Part shown: positions 10,235-19,546 of the stretch, one piece after another
Layout of the letters: each line of letters begins with the position of its first letter
How positions within the stretch are numbered: the first letter of the stretch is position 1
NCBI RefSeq assembly: GCF_001425625.1
Contig: NZ_LMCP01000008.1
Location: 62,001 to 126,000, forward strand
Direction: 5' to 3'
Length of the DNA stretch: 64,000 nt
Origin: Mesorhizobium sp. Root102
GTDB lineage: Bacteria > Pseudomonadota > Alphaproteobacteria > Rhizobiales > Rhizobiaceae
The notes under the pieces: model-generated
Told to the model about the DNA's origin: nothing
Seen by the model: the letters and a program-made list of their open reading frames with translations, nothing else
The model's database searches: none
Translations under genes and position numbers: made by a program

Positions 10235-10885
10235 ATGAAAAAGACTGTGCTCGTCGTCGTGGCGACGGCTGTGCTCGTGAGTGCCTGCACCACGACCGAT
10301 CCGTATACCGGCGACCAGAAGATTTCCAATACGGCGGCCGGCGCCGGCCTTGGCGCCCTGGCGGGTGCCAGCCTTGGCCTGCTTGCCGGCGGCAATGACC
10401 GTCGCAACGCACTGATCGGCGCCGGCATCGGCGCGCTCGCCGGCGGCGCCATCGGCGCTACCATGGACCAGAACGAAGCCGAACTGCGCCGGCAGCTTGA
10501 GGGAACCGGCGTCAGCGTCACCCGTAGCGGCGACCAGATCATCCTCAACATGCCGTCGGACATCACCTTCAACTCGGATCAGGATGCGGTGAAGCCCGGC
10601 TTCTACCAGGTGCTGAACTCGGTTGCGCTGGTGCTGAAGAAGTTCAAGCAGACCACGGTCGACGTCTTCGGCCACACCGATTCGACCGGCGGTGACCAGC
10701 ACAATTTCGACCTGTCGCAGCGCCGCGCTCTGGCAGTCGCCAACTATCTGTCCGGCCAGGGTGTCGATCAGCGCCGCTTCGCCGTCACCGGTTTCGGTAA
10801 GACGCGTCCCGTCGCATCCAATGCGACAGCCGAAGGCCGCGCCCAGAACCGCCGCGTCGAGATCCAGCTGTCGCCGCTCACCTGA
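10235..10885 (+). CDS. OmpA-family outer-membrane lipoprotein
   Basis: The 216-residue lipoprotein has a lipobox VSAC (Cys at about residue 21). A glycine-zipper segment (GLGALAGASLGLLAGG and similar) follows at about 40-80, and a C-terminal OmpA peptidoglycan-binding domain at about 100-215 contains HTDSTGG and RRVEIQL. Such proteins tether the outer membrane to the cell wall (YiaD/Pal-like). The start is ATG 10235, after GGAGAGGG, and not the upstream in-frame ATG at 10217. A hairpin lies 23 bases past the stop. Confidence 0.88.
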   Translation: MKKTVLVVVATAVLVSACTTTDPYTGDQKISNTAAGAGLGALAGASLGLLAGGNDRRNALIGAGIGALAGGAIGATMDQNEAELRRQLEGTGVSVTRSGDQIILNMPSDITFNSDQDAVKPGFYQVLNSVALVLKKFKQTTVDVFGHTDSTGGDQHNFDLSQRRALAVANYLSGQGVDQRRFAVTGFGKTRPVASNATAEGRAQNRRVEIQLSPLT

Positions 10886-10908
10886 TCTGTTCGGCAAGCC
10901 AATGCGAG

Positions 10909-10930
10909 ACGGCCCCCATCTGGGGGCCGT
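10909..10930 (+). terminator. Hairpin after the OmpA-family gene
   Basis: A perfect inverted repeat (ACGGCCCCCA and TGGGGGCCGT) lies 23 bases after the stop codon. The U-tract is weak (only TT follows), so it may act as an mRNA stabiliser as well as a terminator. Confidence 0.5.
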
Positions 10931-11073
10931 TCAGATTGATTACAAACCCCTCGGTTTTTGGCAGCGGTCAAAATCGAGGGGTTTTGATTCCGATTTGTTC
11001 ATGGTCTGAATCTGTGACGGTCCGTGAATCTGACGGCGTTTTGACCTGGCCGGAGGTTTGTCAGCAGTCTGGA

Positions 11074-11098
11074 GGGCCCCCCGATGGGGGCCGTTTTT
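11074..11098 (+). terminator. Terminator-like hairpin with U-tract
   Basis: GGCCCCC and GGGGGCC arms separated by a short loop are followed by GTTTTTG. It shares the arm sequence with the hairpin at 10909-10930. There is no gene directly upstream, so it would terminate read-through or a small RNA. Confidence 0.5.
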
Positions 11099-11294
11099 GT
11101 TTGATCTGATGTCGGCGCTCTTCAGAGTGGTGCGTCAGAGAGTTAGCTAGTACTAAATAACCGCTTTTCCGCAACCATGGAAAGGAATAGTATCATTGCT
11201 GTTCCGGAGGGGATGAGGCGGTACAACTGGCCGCGCAATCAGCATTTTCCGCCTCGGTCTTGCACGGCCAGATCAGAATGTCTGGGAGGAATGC

Positions 11295-11900
11295 ATGACA
11301 AGAACAGCCAGCCTTGGGCGCTGCGGCGTCCTCGCTTTAACAAGTCTCGCAGGCGCATGGTTGGGCGTCGCCACGGCTCTGGCCGATGACGCCAACAAGG
11401 CCGACATCGATGCCTTGAAGAAGTCGCTCGCCAAATATGAGGACTACACTGCCGCCGTCCGCGACCTTTATCTGTCGACGGTCGGCTGCGTCTACTACAG
11501 CGGAGAAAAGATACCGGGCGCGATGGACTACCCGAAGGGCGCCATGGGTATCCATTTCGTCAATGTCCCGAGTGTCGGCCAGAAGCTCGACCCGATGCAC
11601 CCCAATGTGCTGATTTACGAACCGACCAAGAAGGGCCTGCGCCTAGTGGGCGTGGAATGGCTCGTGCCACTGACGCCGGACGTCAAGGCGCCGCCGAAGC
11701 TTTTTGGCCAAACCTTCATGGGCCCGATGGAGGGACACTATCCGCTCATCCCGAAGGAGTTTGTCCACTACGACCTTCATGCCTGGCTCGGGGACAACCC
11801 AAACGGCATGTTCAGTCCAACGAACCCCAACGTGAAATGCAGCAAGGCCGAGTTTCCGATGCTGGAGAAACCGACCAAGATGATGCCTGGGCCGATGTAA
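11295..11900 (+). CDS. Secreted hypothetical protein
   Basis: The 201-residue product has a signal peptide (LALTSLAGAWLGVATALA, cleavage near residue 30) and a mature domain with two cysteines (VGCVYY and VKCSKA). The mature part is rich in aromatic and proline residues and ends KMMPGPM. GGGAGG precedes the ATG. It resembles conserved periplasmic proteins of unknown function in Hyphomicrobiales; I cannot name a family. Confidence 0.75.
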   Translation: MTRTASLGRCGVLALTSLAGAWLGVATALADDANKADIDALKKSLAKYEDYTAAVRDLYLSTVGCVYYSGEKIPGAMDYPKGAMGIHFVNVPSVGQKLDPMHPNVLIYEPTKKGLRLVGVEWLVPLTPDVKAPPKLFGQTFMGPMEGHYPLIPKEFVHYDLHAWLGDNPNGMFSPTNPNVKCSKAEFPMLEKPTKMMPGPM

Positions 11901-12071
11901 CGGGCGAGTGAGGCTTGCGGGGGCGTGAACTCATAGACGGGCATGGCTAGATCAAGCACGCATGTCTGCTTGCCAGGCGAAAGCGGCCATCCCCGGCAAC
12001 CGTTGCCATGTCCCCGCCAGCAAGCCTTGTTCGGATAAACCCGTCATCGAACTCTCATCAGGGAGGATACA

Positions 12072-12980
12072 ATGATCAAGCGGGGGCGCATGTGGGTGAT
12101 AAGGGCCTCGTGGGCCCTTTGGCTTATTACACTGCCCGCCCAGGCGAGCAACTTGGGTGATCTTGTCAGGAATGGCGACGTCGCAGCGGTGACGTCCGCC
12201 TTGGACAAGGGCGCCGCTATCAACGAAATTGACGGTGTCACGGCGCTCTATATCGCCTGCGAAGCCGGACATGTCGAGTTGGCAAAACTTCTGATCAATC
12301 GTGGGGCGGACGTTAACCTGCCCGTCAGTTGGCAAAGAACGCCACTCTACGCCGCCAACAAGGGGGGGCACGCCGACATCGTGAAGCTGTTGCTCGACAA
12401 TGGGGCCGATCCAAATCAGTTGGCCAAAGCCCAGACCCCGCTGCACGTGGCTGCAGAGAATGGCTGCCTTCAGTGCGTCATCCATCTTGTGGATGCTGGA
12501 GCAGAGATCAATGCACTGACATCGAATGGAAATCCGCCCATACATTTGGCCAAGCTCAGTGGTCACGACGACGTCGTGGCCTACTTGCGCAGTCATGGCG
12601 CCGCACGGCCGGCCCTAGCGCCGATTTCGCCACGACTTGCATCGGCAAACGCTGAATCGGGCAAAGAACTTTTCGGCAGAACGTGCGGGGTTTGTCATCT
12701 TGCAGCGCCGGGCGTCAAGGTTTCCAAAAAGGCCAATCTGTGGGGCATCGTTGGGCGGCGGAAGGCTTCGCAAAGCGATGTCGAGTATTCGTCAAGCTTG
12801 AAGGACGCTGGTGGCGATTGGACCTTCGAGGAGCTCAATCTTTTTATCTCAAACCCCGCACTCACTTTGCCTGGAACAGATATGATTTTCCCGGGTCTGC
12901 AGGACGAGAAGCAGCGAGCAGACGTCATCGCCCACCTGCGGACCTTGAGTGACACACCGCTGCCGCTTCCCAACAATTGA
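12072..12980 (+). CDS. Ankyrin-repeat / cytochrome c fusion, secreted
   Basis: This 302-residue protein has a signal peptide (WALWLITLPAQA, cleavage near residue 26). About five ankyrin repeats follow at about 28-185, with units such as GVTALYIACEAGHVELAKLL and QTPLHVAAENGCLQCVIHL. A class I cytochrome c domain lies at about 195-300, with the heme-binding CGVCH and a distal methionine candidate in TDMIFPGL. The ATG follows GGGAGGATAC. The layout predicts a periplasmic electron carrier docked to a partner through the ankyrin face. The redox partner is not evident from neighbours. Confidence 0.85.
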   Translation: MIKRGRMWVIRASWALWLITLPAQASNLGDLVRNGDVAAVTSALDKGAAINEIDGVTALYIACEAGHVELAKLLINRGADVNLPVSWQRTPLYAANKGGHADIVKLLLDNGADPNQLAKAQTPLHVAAENGCLQCVIHLVDAGAEINALTSNGNPPIHLAKLSGHDDVVAYLRSHGAARPALAPISPRLASANAESGKELFGRTCGVCHLAAPGVKVSKKANLWGIVGRRKASQSDVEYSSSLKDAGGDWTFEELNLFISNPALTLPGTDMIFPGLQDEKQRADVIAHLRTLSDTPLPLPNN

Positions 12981-13175
12981 TTGCTCTTGTCTGGCGGGTA
13001 CTGTGGTGCCGGCCGATACACGCCTTGTGGCCGGAAGGCAGATCATCTTCCGCCAAGGTTCGCACGTTCCTGGATATGTTGGCGTCCGGCCTGGATCTCA
13101 AAAACCTTTAGCCGCCAGATCGCTTTCGCAAGCGGCTACAGGCTTTGCGCGTCCAAAAGGACGCGCGCCGCAATA

Positions 13176-14840
13176 TCAGACCTTGGCGACGATCCGCATG
13201 AAGGCCGGCATGTCATCGCCGAAGCCTACGGTGGAGTCGTTGTCTTCCTGGTGGCGTTGGCGGGCAGGGCGGTTGTTGTCGCGCTGCGGTCTGGTGTCGC
13301 CGCGCTCCGGCGCGCGCTGTTCGTTGCGATCCGATGATTTGCGCTCGGTGTTTTCCGAACGGATCGCTTCCTTGCGCACGCGCCGTTCGCCGATGTCGGC
13401 GACCGCGGTCTCGGCCACATCGGGCTGTTCCTCGCGCACCGTTGCCGGTGCCGCATCTTCGCTGTGCCTGGCGTGGCGTTCGCGTGGTTTGCGATCGCCG
13501 CCCTTTTCCCTGCGATCATGGTCCTTGCGGTCATCGTCCTTGCGGCCGGCGCGGCGCGGCGCGCCCTTGCCACGGCGCGGAGCATCGTCCTCGCCGCCTT
13601 CGCTGGCGACCACTGTCGACAGGTCGCCGTCATGCCATTCGATCTTGTTGCCGATCAGCCGCTCGATGGCGTCGATGTACTTGGTGTCCGATTTGGTCGC
13701 GATGGTGAAGGACTTGCCCGAGCGTCCGGCGCGGCCGGTGCGGCCAATGCGGTGGACATAGTCCTCGGCATGGATCGGCACGTCGTAGTTGAAGACGTGG
13801 CTGACATCGGGGATGTCGAGGCCGCGCGCGGCGACGTCGGAAGCGACAAGGTAGCGCAGCTTGCCGTCGCGGAAATTGGCCAGCATCTGCATGCGCGCGC
13901 GCTGGTCCATGTCGCCGTGCAGCGCACCGGCGTCGAAATCATACTTCAGCAGCGAGCGGAACAGCTCCGACACTTCGACCTTGCGGTTGCAGAAGATGAT
14001 GGCGTTCTTCAGCTCCGCATCCTCGGCCTTGATCAGGTTGCGCAGCGTCTCGCGCTTGTCCCATGGCTTGGAACCGGACTTGACCAGGCGCTGGATGATG
14101 TTGGTCGCCGCGGACGCGGCCTTCGAGACCTCGACGCGCACCGGCGCGTGCAGGAATTTCTCGGTGAGCTTGGTGATCTCTGGCGGCATCGTCGCCGAGA
14201 AGAACAGCGTCTGCCTGGTGAACGGGATCATCTCGCAGATGCGCTCGATGTCGGGAATGAAGCCCATGTCGAGCATGCGGTCCGCTTCGTCGATGACGAG
14301 GATTTCGACGCCGTTGAGCAGCAGCTTGCCGCGCTCGCGGTGGTCGAGCAGGCGGCCGGGCGTTGCGATCAGCACGTCGGCGCCGCGCTCCAGCTTCTTG
14401 TCCTGTTCGTCGAACGACACGCCGCCGATCAGAAGTGCGATGTTGAGCTTGTGGTTCTTGCCATACCTGATGAAATTCTCTTCGACCTGTGCGGCGAGCT
14501 CGCGCGTCGGCTCCAGGATCAGCGTGCGCGGCATGCGGGCACGAGCCCGGCCTTTTTCGAGGCGGGTCAGCATTGGCAGCACAAAGGAAGCCGTTTTGCC
14601 GGTGCCTGTCTGGGCGATGCCCAGAATATCCTTGCCGAGCAGGGCGTGCGGAATGGCGCCAGCCTGGATCGGCGTCGGCTGGGTGTAGCCGGCATCGGTG
14701 ACTGCGGAAAGGACCTTCGGCGACAGGCCGAGGTCTGCGAAGGTCAACGCTTCTTGAGCGGTCGTGGTGTCTGAGGACAAGTGTTGTGGTCTTTGGCTGG
14801 TTCGGGGAAGCGCAACGGCGTCTGTCGCGGCAAGCGCCAC
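13176..14840 (-). CDS. DEAD-box RNA helicase, RhlE-like
   Basis: This ATP-dependent RNA helicase is likely involved in ribosome assembly or RNA decay. The 554-residue product carries the Q motif (GYTQPTPIQ), Walker A AQTGTGKT, DEAD box (VIDEADRML), SAT (FSATMP), and motif VI (HRIGRTGRAGR). After about residue 400 comes a basic, Arg/Asp/Lys-rich tail typical of RhlE proteins in this order. The start is uncertain: the ATG at 14840 gives an extra N-terminal stretch before the helicase core begins at about residue 32. The tail is low-complexity, as for many RNA chaperone extensions. Confidence 0.9.
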   Translation of the reverse strand: MALAATDAVALPRTSQRPQHLSSDTTTAQEALTFADLGLSPKVLSAVTDAGYTQPTPIQAGAIPHALLGKDILGIAQTGTGKTASFVLPMLTRLEKGRARARMPRTLILEPTRELAAQVEENFIRYGKNHKLNIALLIGGVSFDEQDKKLERGADVLIATPGRLLDHRERGKLLLNGVEILVIDEADRMLDMGFIPDIERICEMIPFTRQTLFFSATMPPEITKLTEKFLHAPVRVEVSKAASAATNIIQRLVKSGSKPWDKRETLRNLIKAEDAELKNAIIFCNRKVEVSELFRSLLKYDFDAGALHGDMDQRARMQMLANFRDGKLRYLVASDVAARGLDIPDVSHVFNYDVPIHAEDYVHRIGRTGRAGRSGKSFTIATKSDTKYIDAIERLIGNKIEWHDGDLSTVVASEGGEDDAPRRGKGAPRRAGRKDDDRKDHDRREKGGDRKPRERHARHSEDAAPATVREEQPDVAETAVADIGERRVRKEAIRSENTERKSSDRNEQRAPERGDTRPQRDNNRPARQRHQEDNDSTVGFGDDMPAFMRIVAKV

Positions 14841-14972
14841 GCGCCTGCAAGATTGGTATTGCGATTAGGCGCAAGCCCGCGATTTGTCAACAGAAACGGG
14901 CGGCATTGGCACGATTGTGAAGTTGTAACCTTAATCGGGATGCTTAATCGAGCTGTCGGTCATTGCGCCGGC

Positions 14973-15746
14973 TCAGTAGCGGAACTGCTCGGCGAGGATG
15001 CGTTCGTTCCAGGAATGATTGGGATCGAACAGCAACGTTGCTGTCGCCGTTGGTGATTCCCTGACCGTTACCGAGGTCACCGCCTTGACCTCGGTATGGT
15101 CGGCGGCGGCGTTCACCGGCCGCTTTTCCGGCTCGAGAATGTCGAAGCGCACGGTCGCCTTGTTGGAGAGCAGCGCGCCGCGCCAGCGGCGCGGGCGAAA
15201 AGGGCTGACCGGGGTCAGCGCCAGCAGCGGCGCATCGAGCGGCAGGATCGGCCCGTGTGCGGAAAGATTATAGGCGGTGGATCCGGCAGGCGTCGCGATC
15301 ATCACACCGTCGCAGCTGAGTTCCTCGAGCCGTACCTGCTCGTCGACGGTGATACGGATCTTGGCCGTCTGGTAGGATTGGCGCCACAGCGCCACCTCGT
15401 TGATCGCCAGCGCTGAAACCGTTTCGCCTTCCGAGGTGACGGCCTGCATCTCCAGCGGGCGGATCGTTTCGGCGACGGCGGCCGCGATGCGCTCGGCGAG
15501 ACCACCGTACCGGTATTCGTTCATCAGGAAACCGATGGTGCCACGGTTCATGCCGTAGACCTTCTTGCCGGTTCCCATCGTGTCGCGCAGGGTCTGCAGC
15601 AGGAAGCCGTCACCGCCAAGCGCGACGACGATCCCGGCATCCTCGACGGATGACTGGCCATAGCGCGCCGACAGGCTTTCCAACGCCGCCTTGGCATCTG
15701 ATGTGTCGGACGAGACGAATGCGATGCGGCTGGCGGCTTTGCTCAT
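14973..15746 (-). CDS. nadK: NAD kinase
   Basis: This enzyme phosphorylates NAD to NADP. The 257-residue product has the GGDG nucleotide motif (VVALGGDGFLLQTL), the downstream NEV element (ALAINEVALW) and the conserved TPAGSTAYNLS segment. The start at 15746 (MSKAASRIAF) is preferred: the frame extends to 15854, but the family begins here. It is transcribed away from the small open frame at 16020. Confidence 0.9.
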   Translation of the reverse strand: MSKAASRIAFVSSDTSDAKAALESLSARYGQSSVEDAGIVVALGGDGFLLQTLRDTMGTGKKVYGMNRGTIGFLMNEYRYGGLAERIAAAVAETIRPLEMQAVTSEGETVSALAINEVALWRQSYQTAKIRITVDEQVRLEELSCDGVMIATPAGSTAYNLSAHGPILPLDAPLLALTPVSPFRPRRWRGALLSNKATVRFDILEPEKRPVNAAADHTEVKAVTSVTVRESPTATATLLFDPNHSWNERILAEQFRY

Positions 15747-16019
15747 GGCTCCCCGATGACGACGGTTGGCGGCGGCAGGTTGCTGGACCGCGCCAGCGTC
15801 GGGGTAGCATGTGCGGGGCATGTCTGCAAAGGGAGCCGCCATCCCGGATGGCAAGGCGACCGCGGAACGGCGGAATGCGGACTTGCCGTTCGCGCATCAT
15901 GTCAAAGGCTACGCGAATGTGATGGTTAAGACCGGGCTTAAACTCTCGTAAAGCCGGATCGGTCATGTTAGCCGGCAGTGGATGGGTGGCGTGGGGCCTA
16001 GCCAGTAGAGGCCGACACA

Positions 16020-16184
16020 TTGCCGGTAACACGCCTGATCATCGTCTTCCTGATGCTGGGAAGCTTCGCGCTTCTCTTTGCCGAACTTGTGCGCCAGTCC
16101 GAAGAGACGAGCTTCCGGCCTCAGCCCACGGCGTCGCGCTGTGGTGACGCCGCCGGGGCGCCATGCCCGCAAAGGGCGCTGTAA
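16020..16184 (+). CDS. Possible small membrane protein (TTG start)
   Basis: A 54-residue frame starts at TTG 16020 (LPVTRLIIVFLMLGSFALLF) and ends at TAA 16184. It has one clear hydrophobic helix at about residues 5-22, then a polar, cysteine-containing tail. The binding site (AGAG) is weak and I see no family match, so this is a tentative gene in an otherwise empty 520-base gap between nadK and the CHAT gene. Confidence 0.3.
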   Translation: MPVTRLIIVFLMLGSFALLFAELVRQSEETSFRPQPTASRCGDAAGAPCPQRAL

Positions 16185-16269
16185 CTCCCGAACGCATACG
16201 GATCATCGGCTTGATGACCAACGGCGTCAGCGCTTGCGTGGCCGAGGATTTGATGCAAAGAACGGCCGT

Positions 16270-19245
16270 TTACTGCATCACCACCTGCAAATTGGCGTTG
16301 CCGTAGAACGTGTAGGCAAGATAGGTAGGGTCGCCGGTTTCATAGAAGCGCTTGCGCACCACTTGCAGCATCTCGGCGAGATAAACCGGTCCGTCCTTGA
16401 GGCGCGTACTGATGCCACCATAGAAGTCGATCGAGAAGGCGGCGGCGGCGCGGTCGGTCAGCGGCCACATGCCGCCGATGAAGCCGGATGCGCCGCCCGC
16501 CAGCACCGCTGGACCCCAGCCCTGCACGAAACCGCCGAGCAACTGGGACTTGCCCGTATCGCAGGCATTGAAGAAATAGAATGGATTGCCCTTGCCATGC
16601 GCGGCGGCAACCAGCGCGCGCCAGGTATCGGGGTCGAGCGACTGGTCGACGAGGTCGATGGCAAAGATCGGCCGGCCGCTGCTCGGCTGGTTGACCGCAC
16701 CGTGCCCGGAGAAATGGATGAAGCCGGTCGAGACCTCGCCGATCAGTTTTTCGAAGGAGACGAAATCGCCATCGAAGCGGCGGTAGCCGGCGAGCTTGCT
16801 CAGCGCGTCGATCTCGACCTCTTGGAACGGCAGCGACCGCTTGTCGACATAGGAGGGAGCGACAGCCGCGACGCCGGTAAAAGCCATGCGGTCGAGCGGA
16901 TTGTCGACCTGCGAGGATGTGCTGCGCGGCGCCCAGCGCGCCAGCCGGTAGCTCATGCCGAGGAAGCCGTCGCGGGTTGCGCCATCCGCGCTTTGCGGGC
17001 GGATCAACTCCCAGGGCAGCGTGGGGCTGTTCGAGGTGATCTGGATCGAATGCAGTTCGCCCTTGTCGCGCAGCGACCAGAACACATCCTTGAACGCCTC
17101 CGGCGCGTAATCGCGGTAGAGCGCGTCGCCGAAGCCTTCTGCGGCCAGCGTGACAAAGCGCTTTTGCGCGTCCGGGTCGCTGCTTGTGGCAGGCTGTTGC
17201 AGTGACACCGCGCCGCGCAGGCTGAGGCCGAGTTGCAGCAGCCGGAGGTACTGCGAGTCCAGCCATGCCGCCATTTGCGGCGGCGTCGAGAACGTATCGG
17301 TCACCGGGCCGGCCAGATGCGGCGAATGGATGATGATCTGGCCAGGGCCAAGTCCGCTCGGGTCGTCATAAAGGATGGTGACATCAAGATCGGGAACGTC
17401 ATCGCTGGTGTCGCCGCCAAGCCTGACATAGCCTGTCGTCGCCGGTTGCGGTGGCGCGGAGGCCAGCATCAGCGTGGCAGGCGCGGCAGGGCGATTGGCT
17501 GGCGCATCCTGGGTGCTGGCTTCAACGGGCGCCGTTCGACGAACAATGACGGGTCGCGACGCCGATCCGAGAAACCGTCCGGCGCTGTAGATACGGGCGA
17601 TGAACTGGGCGGGCTTGCTGTCTTTTGCAATGGGCCGTGCCTTGAGGTCGAAGCGGATGAAATCGCTGTCCCCCTGGCGATAGAGGGTCGTCTGCCGGCT
17701 CCATTTGCCGCCGTCGACAAGGTCGAAACCGCTGGCGAAGAGATCGATGTCGATGGGCCATTGCTCTGCCCCGGCCGGCATGGCCATAGCCAAGGCGCCG
17801 TTTGCCGTCACCGTCGAACCGGGAGCCGCTTTCACCTTCACCTCAGGCGTCAATAGCTCTTCGGTCAGCGCGATCGAAACGGTCACCGTTTCGCCGGCCA
17901 CGACCTCATCGGGCGCGTCGATGGTCGGATGTCGCACCACCTCGACCGCATTGTTATCGACAGGTGGAGACACCATGCCAGGAGGCGCGTCCAACGGCAG
18001 CACAGGAGGCTCTTCGGCGGTTGCCGTGTCGGGCAGCGGGGCAAGCGGCTCAATGACAGGGGGTGGGGCGGGTACCGGCGCCGGGATGGGCGGCAGTGCG
18101 GGCTCCATGCCGCTGGCTTGGCCATCCTCCTGATAGGTGCTGCCGAGATTGTCCTGCGCCGCGGCGGCGGCCTTGGCCGCCTCCTCTTCGTACTGTTTTC
18201 GAGCCTGTTCCTCATCCTGCCGTTGCTGCTGTTGTTGTCGGCGTTTGTATTCCTCGTATGCGGCGGCCTCAGCGGCACTGCTTCCCGCCCAAGAATCGGG
18301 ACTGCCAGACCCCGGTGCAACGTCCATCGGGTAAGGCTCCTGGCTGCTGCCATCGAAGCTGCCGGAGCCATAGTCACCGCCGCCGCCCCAGCCGCCCCCC
18401 TCGGAATCGTAGCCACCGCCGCCGCCGCTTGCCATCGGTGGCGGCGCGGGTTCAGGCGCAACGGCTTTCGGCGGTGCCTCGGTCGGGCCAGGTGCGGCGG
18501 CGACCGGCTCGTCCGGCGCCGGCACAAATTGGCCGTCTGCCGAAAGGCCATAGGCCACCCACGGCGACTGAGCACCGAATGTCTTGTCGGCAACGGTTTG
18601 CGTGACCGAGGCGAGTATGGCGCGGATGTTCATGCCCCGCCTGCTCAGCGCTGCCGTGAGCGCGTCGGCAAACACCGTGACCGGTTTGGCTTCGTTCAGC
18701 GCGACGGTTCCCGGTTGGGCGGAAGAGGCGACGATGGCGTTGGACGGCGGACCCACCGCCGCCAGCCCTGGCGTCACGCCCGCAGCAGCGGTGGATCCAT
18801 CGCCGGGATTATCCAGCAAAACCAGTTTGAATGTCGGCGTTGCCTCGAGCGCTTGCACGAACAGATCGAGAGGCAATGCCGTCTGGTCTATCGCTTGCTT
18901 TGAACCGGTCCGCGCGCCGCGCGTCAGCAGATAGTTCCTGTCATTGGTCCGAGCCGTATGGCCGACATAGTAGAAGATGCCGACGGAATCGGCGGCACTC
19001 AGCGACTTGGCGAAATCATACATGGCGCGCGCCACATCGGCGCGGTCGCCATCGGACACCTGCCGGACGGTGAACCCAAGGGACCGCAGGCTCGCTGCAA
19101 TGAGTTCGGCGCTGAGCTCGGCGTTGGCGATGGCCGGCGCGCCCTCGTAGGTCGGACTGGCAACGACCAACGCGATACGCTCCTCGCCGCGCGCGGCGGA
19201 GAAGAGCACCATTGTCATCAGCAGCACGGCCGCCAGAAGGCGCAT
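16270..19245 (-). CDS. Secreted pseudo-caspase / CHAT-domain protein
   Basis: The product is about 991 residues from ATG 19245, which begins a clean signal peptide (MRLLAAVLLMTMVLFSAARG); an in-frame ATG 12 codons upstream lacks this advantage. Residues about 22-230 form a caspase-like (C14) domain that retains the histidine (YYVGHTA) but has LLDNPGDG where the catalytic cysteine is expected (usually DACR). The middle, about 240-430, is Pro/Gly-rich with a Gln/Glu-rich coiled coil. A beta-rich region follows. The C-terminal 270 residues are a CHAT peptidase with an intact dyad: His in FSGHGA and Cys in FNACDTG. CHAT proteases are caspase relatives that include separase and gasdermin-cleaving enzymes. 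No obvious substrate gene is adjacent. Confidence 0.85.
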   Translation of the reverse strand: MRLLAAVLLMTMVLFSAARGEERIALVVASPTYEGAPAIANAELSAELIAASLRSLGFTVRQVSDGDRADVARAMYDFAKSLSAADSVGIFYYVGHTARTNDRNYLLTRGARTGSKQAIDQTALPLDLFVQALEATPTFKLVLLDNPGDGSTAAAGVTPGLAAVGPPSNAIVASSAQPGTVALNEAKPVTVFADALTAALSRRGMNIRAILASVTQTVADKTFGAQSPWVAYGLSADGQFVPAPDEPVAAAPGPTEAPPKAVAPEPAPPPMASGGGGGYDSEGGGWGGGGDYGSGSFDGSSQEPYPMDVAPGSGSPDSWAGSSAAEAAAYEEYKRRQQQQQRQDEEQARKQYEEEAAKAAAAAQDNLGSTYQEDGQASGMEPALPPIPAPVPAPPPVIEPLAPLPDTATAEEPPVLPLDAPPGMVSPPVDNNAVEVVRHPTIDAPDEVVAGETVTVSIALTEELLTPEVKVKAAPGSTVTANGALAMAMPAGAEQWPIDIDLFASGFDLVDGGKWSRQTTLYRQGDSDFIRFDLKARPIAKDSKPAQFIARIYSAGRFLGSASRPVIVRRTAPVEASTQDAPANRPAAPATLMLASAPPQPATTGYVRLGGDTSDDVPDLDVTILYDDPSGLGPGQIIIHSPHLAGPVTDTFSTPPQMAAWLDSQYLRLLQLGLSLRGAVSLQQPATSSDPDAQKRFVTLAAEGFGDALYRDYAPEAFKDVFWSLRDKGELHSIQITSNSPTLPWELIRPQSADGATRDGFLGMSYRLARWAPRSTSSQVDNPLDRMAFTGVAAVAPSYVDKRSLPFQEVEIDALSKLAGYRRFDGDFVSFEKLIGEVSTGFIHFSGHGAVNQPSSGRPIFAIDLVDQSLDPDTWRALVAAAHGKGNPFYFFNACDTGKSQLLGGFVQGWGPAVLAGGASGFIGGMWPLTDRAAAAFSIDFYGGISTRLKDGPVYLAEMLQVVRKRFYETGDPTYLAYTFYGNANLQVVMQ

Positions 19246-19451
19246 GACCTTGACCCAAGCCTCGCAAGCCGCGTTGATCATGCCAAAGCCCGCCCCAATT
19301 CAACTACGGCCTCATTGTTGACTATAGCATTCCGGATCGCCAGCGCACCGGCGCATGTTTGATGGCAACAAGGCGTCCTTCAGGCGAATTTGTCGACGCA
19401 ATCCGGAGCCGCATGAGAATGGTCGCCCTTTATCGCATTGGTCGAAAAGAT

Positions 19452-19481
19452 ATTGACTGTATATTTAGTCACAGTTATTCC
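19452..19481 (+). promoter_or_regulatory. Candidate promoter with palindrome upstream of the pot operon
   Basis: TTGACT at 19453-19458 resembles a -35 element, with a weaker TATTCC 17 bases later. A perfect inverted repeat TGACT-N8-AGTCA (19454-19471) overlaps the spacer, a placement suited to a repressor. The likely ligand-responsive regulator is unknown; the TetR at 25077 in the same cluster is one candidate. Everything beyond the sequence pattern is inference. Confidence 0.4.
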
Positions 19482-19546
19482 TGAGGTCGAGGATTGAGTT
19501 GGCCAGCCGGCGTTGCCGGTGAATGGTCACGAAGGAGGGGAATATC

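Larger units (their letters stand above)
10886..11294. other. Intergenic region with three hairpins
   Basis: No gene is visible. Besides the hairpin at 10909-10930 it holds a 10-bp inverted repeat (AAACCCCTCG at 10944-10953 and CGAGGGGTTT at 10975-10984). A second G/C block at 11074-11092 resembles the first hairpin and is followed by TTTTT. The repeated GGCCCCC...GGGGGCCGTT unit suggests duplicated terminators, or a small transcript ending near 11097. Confidence 0.4.

Noticed and set aside
13464..14774. Long plus-strand open frame (436 codons) opposite the helicase gene
   Set aside because: It is the antisense shadow of the RhlE-like gene; composition is that of GC-rich third-position bias with no domain.
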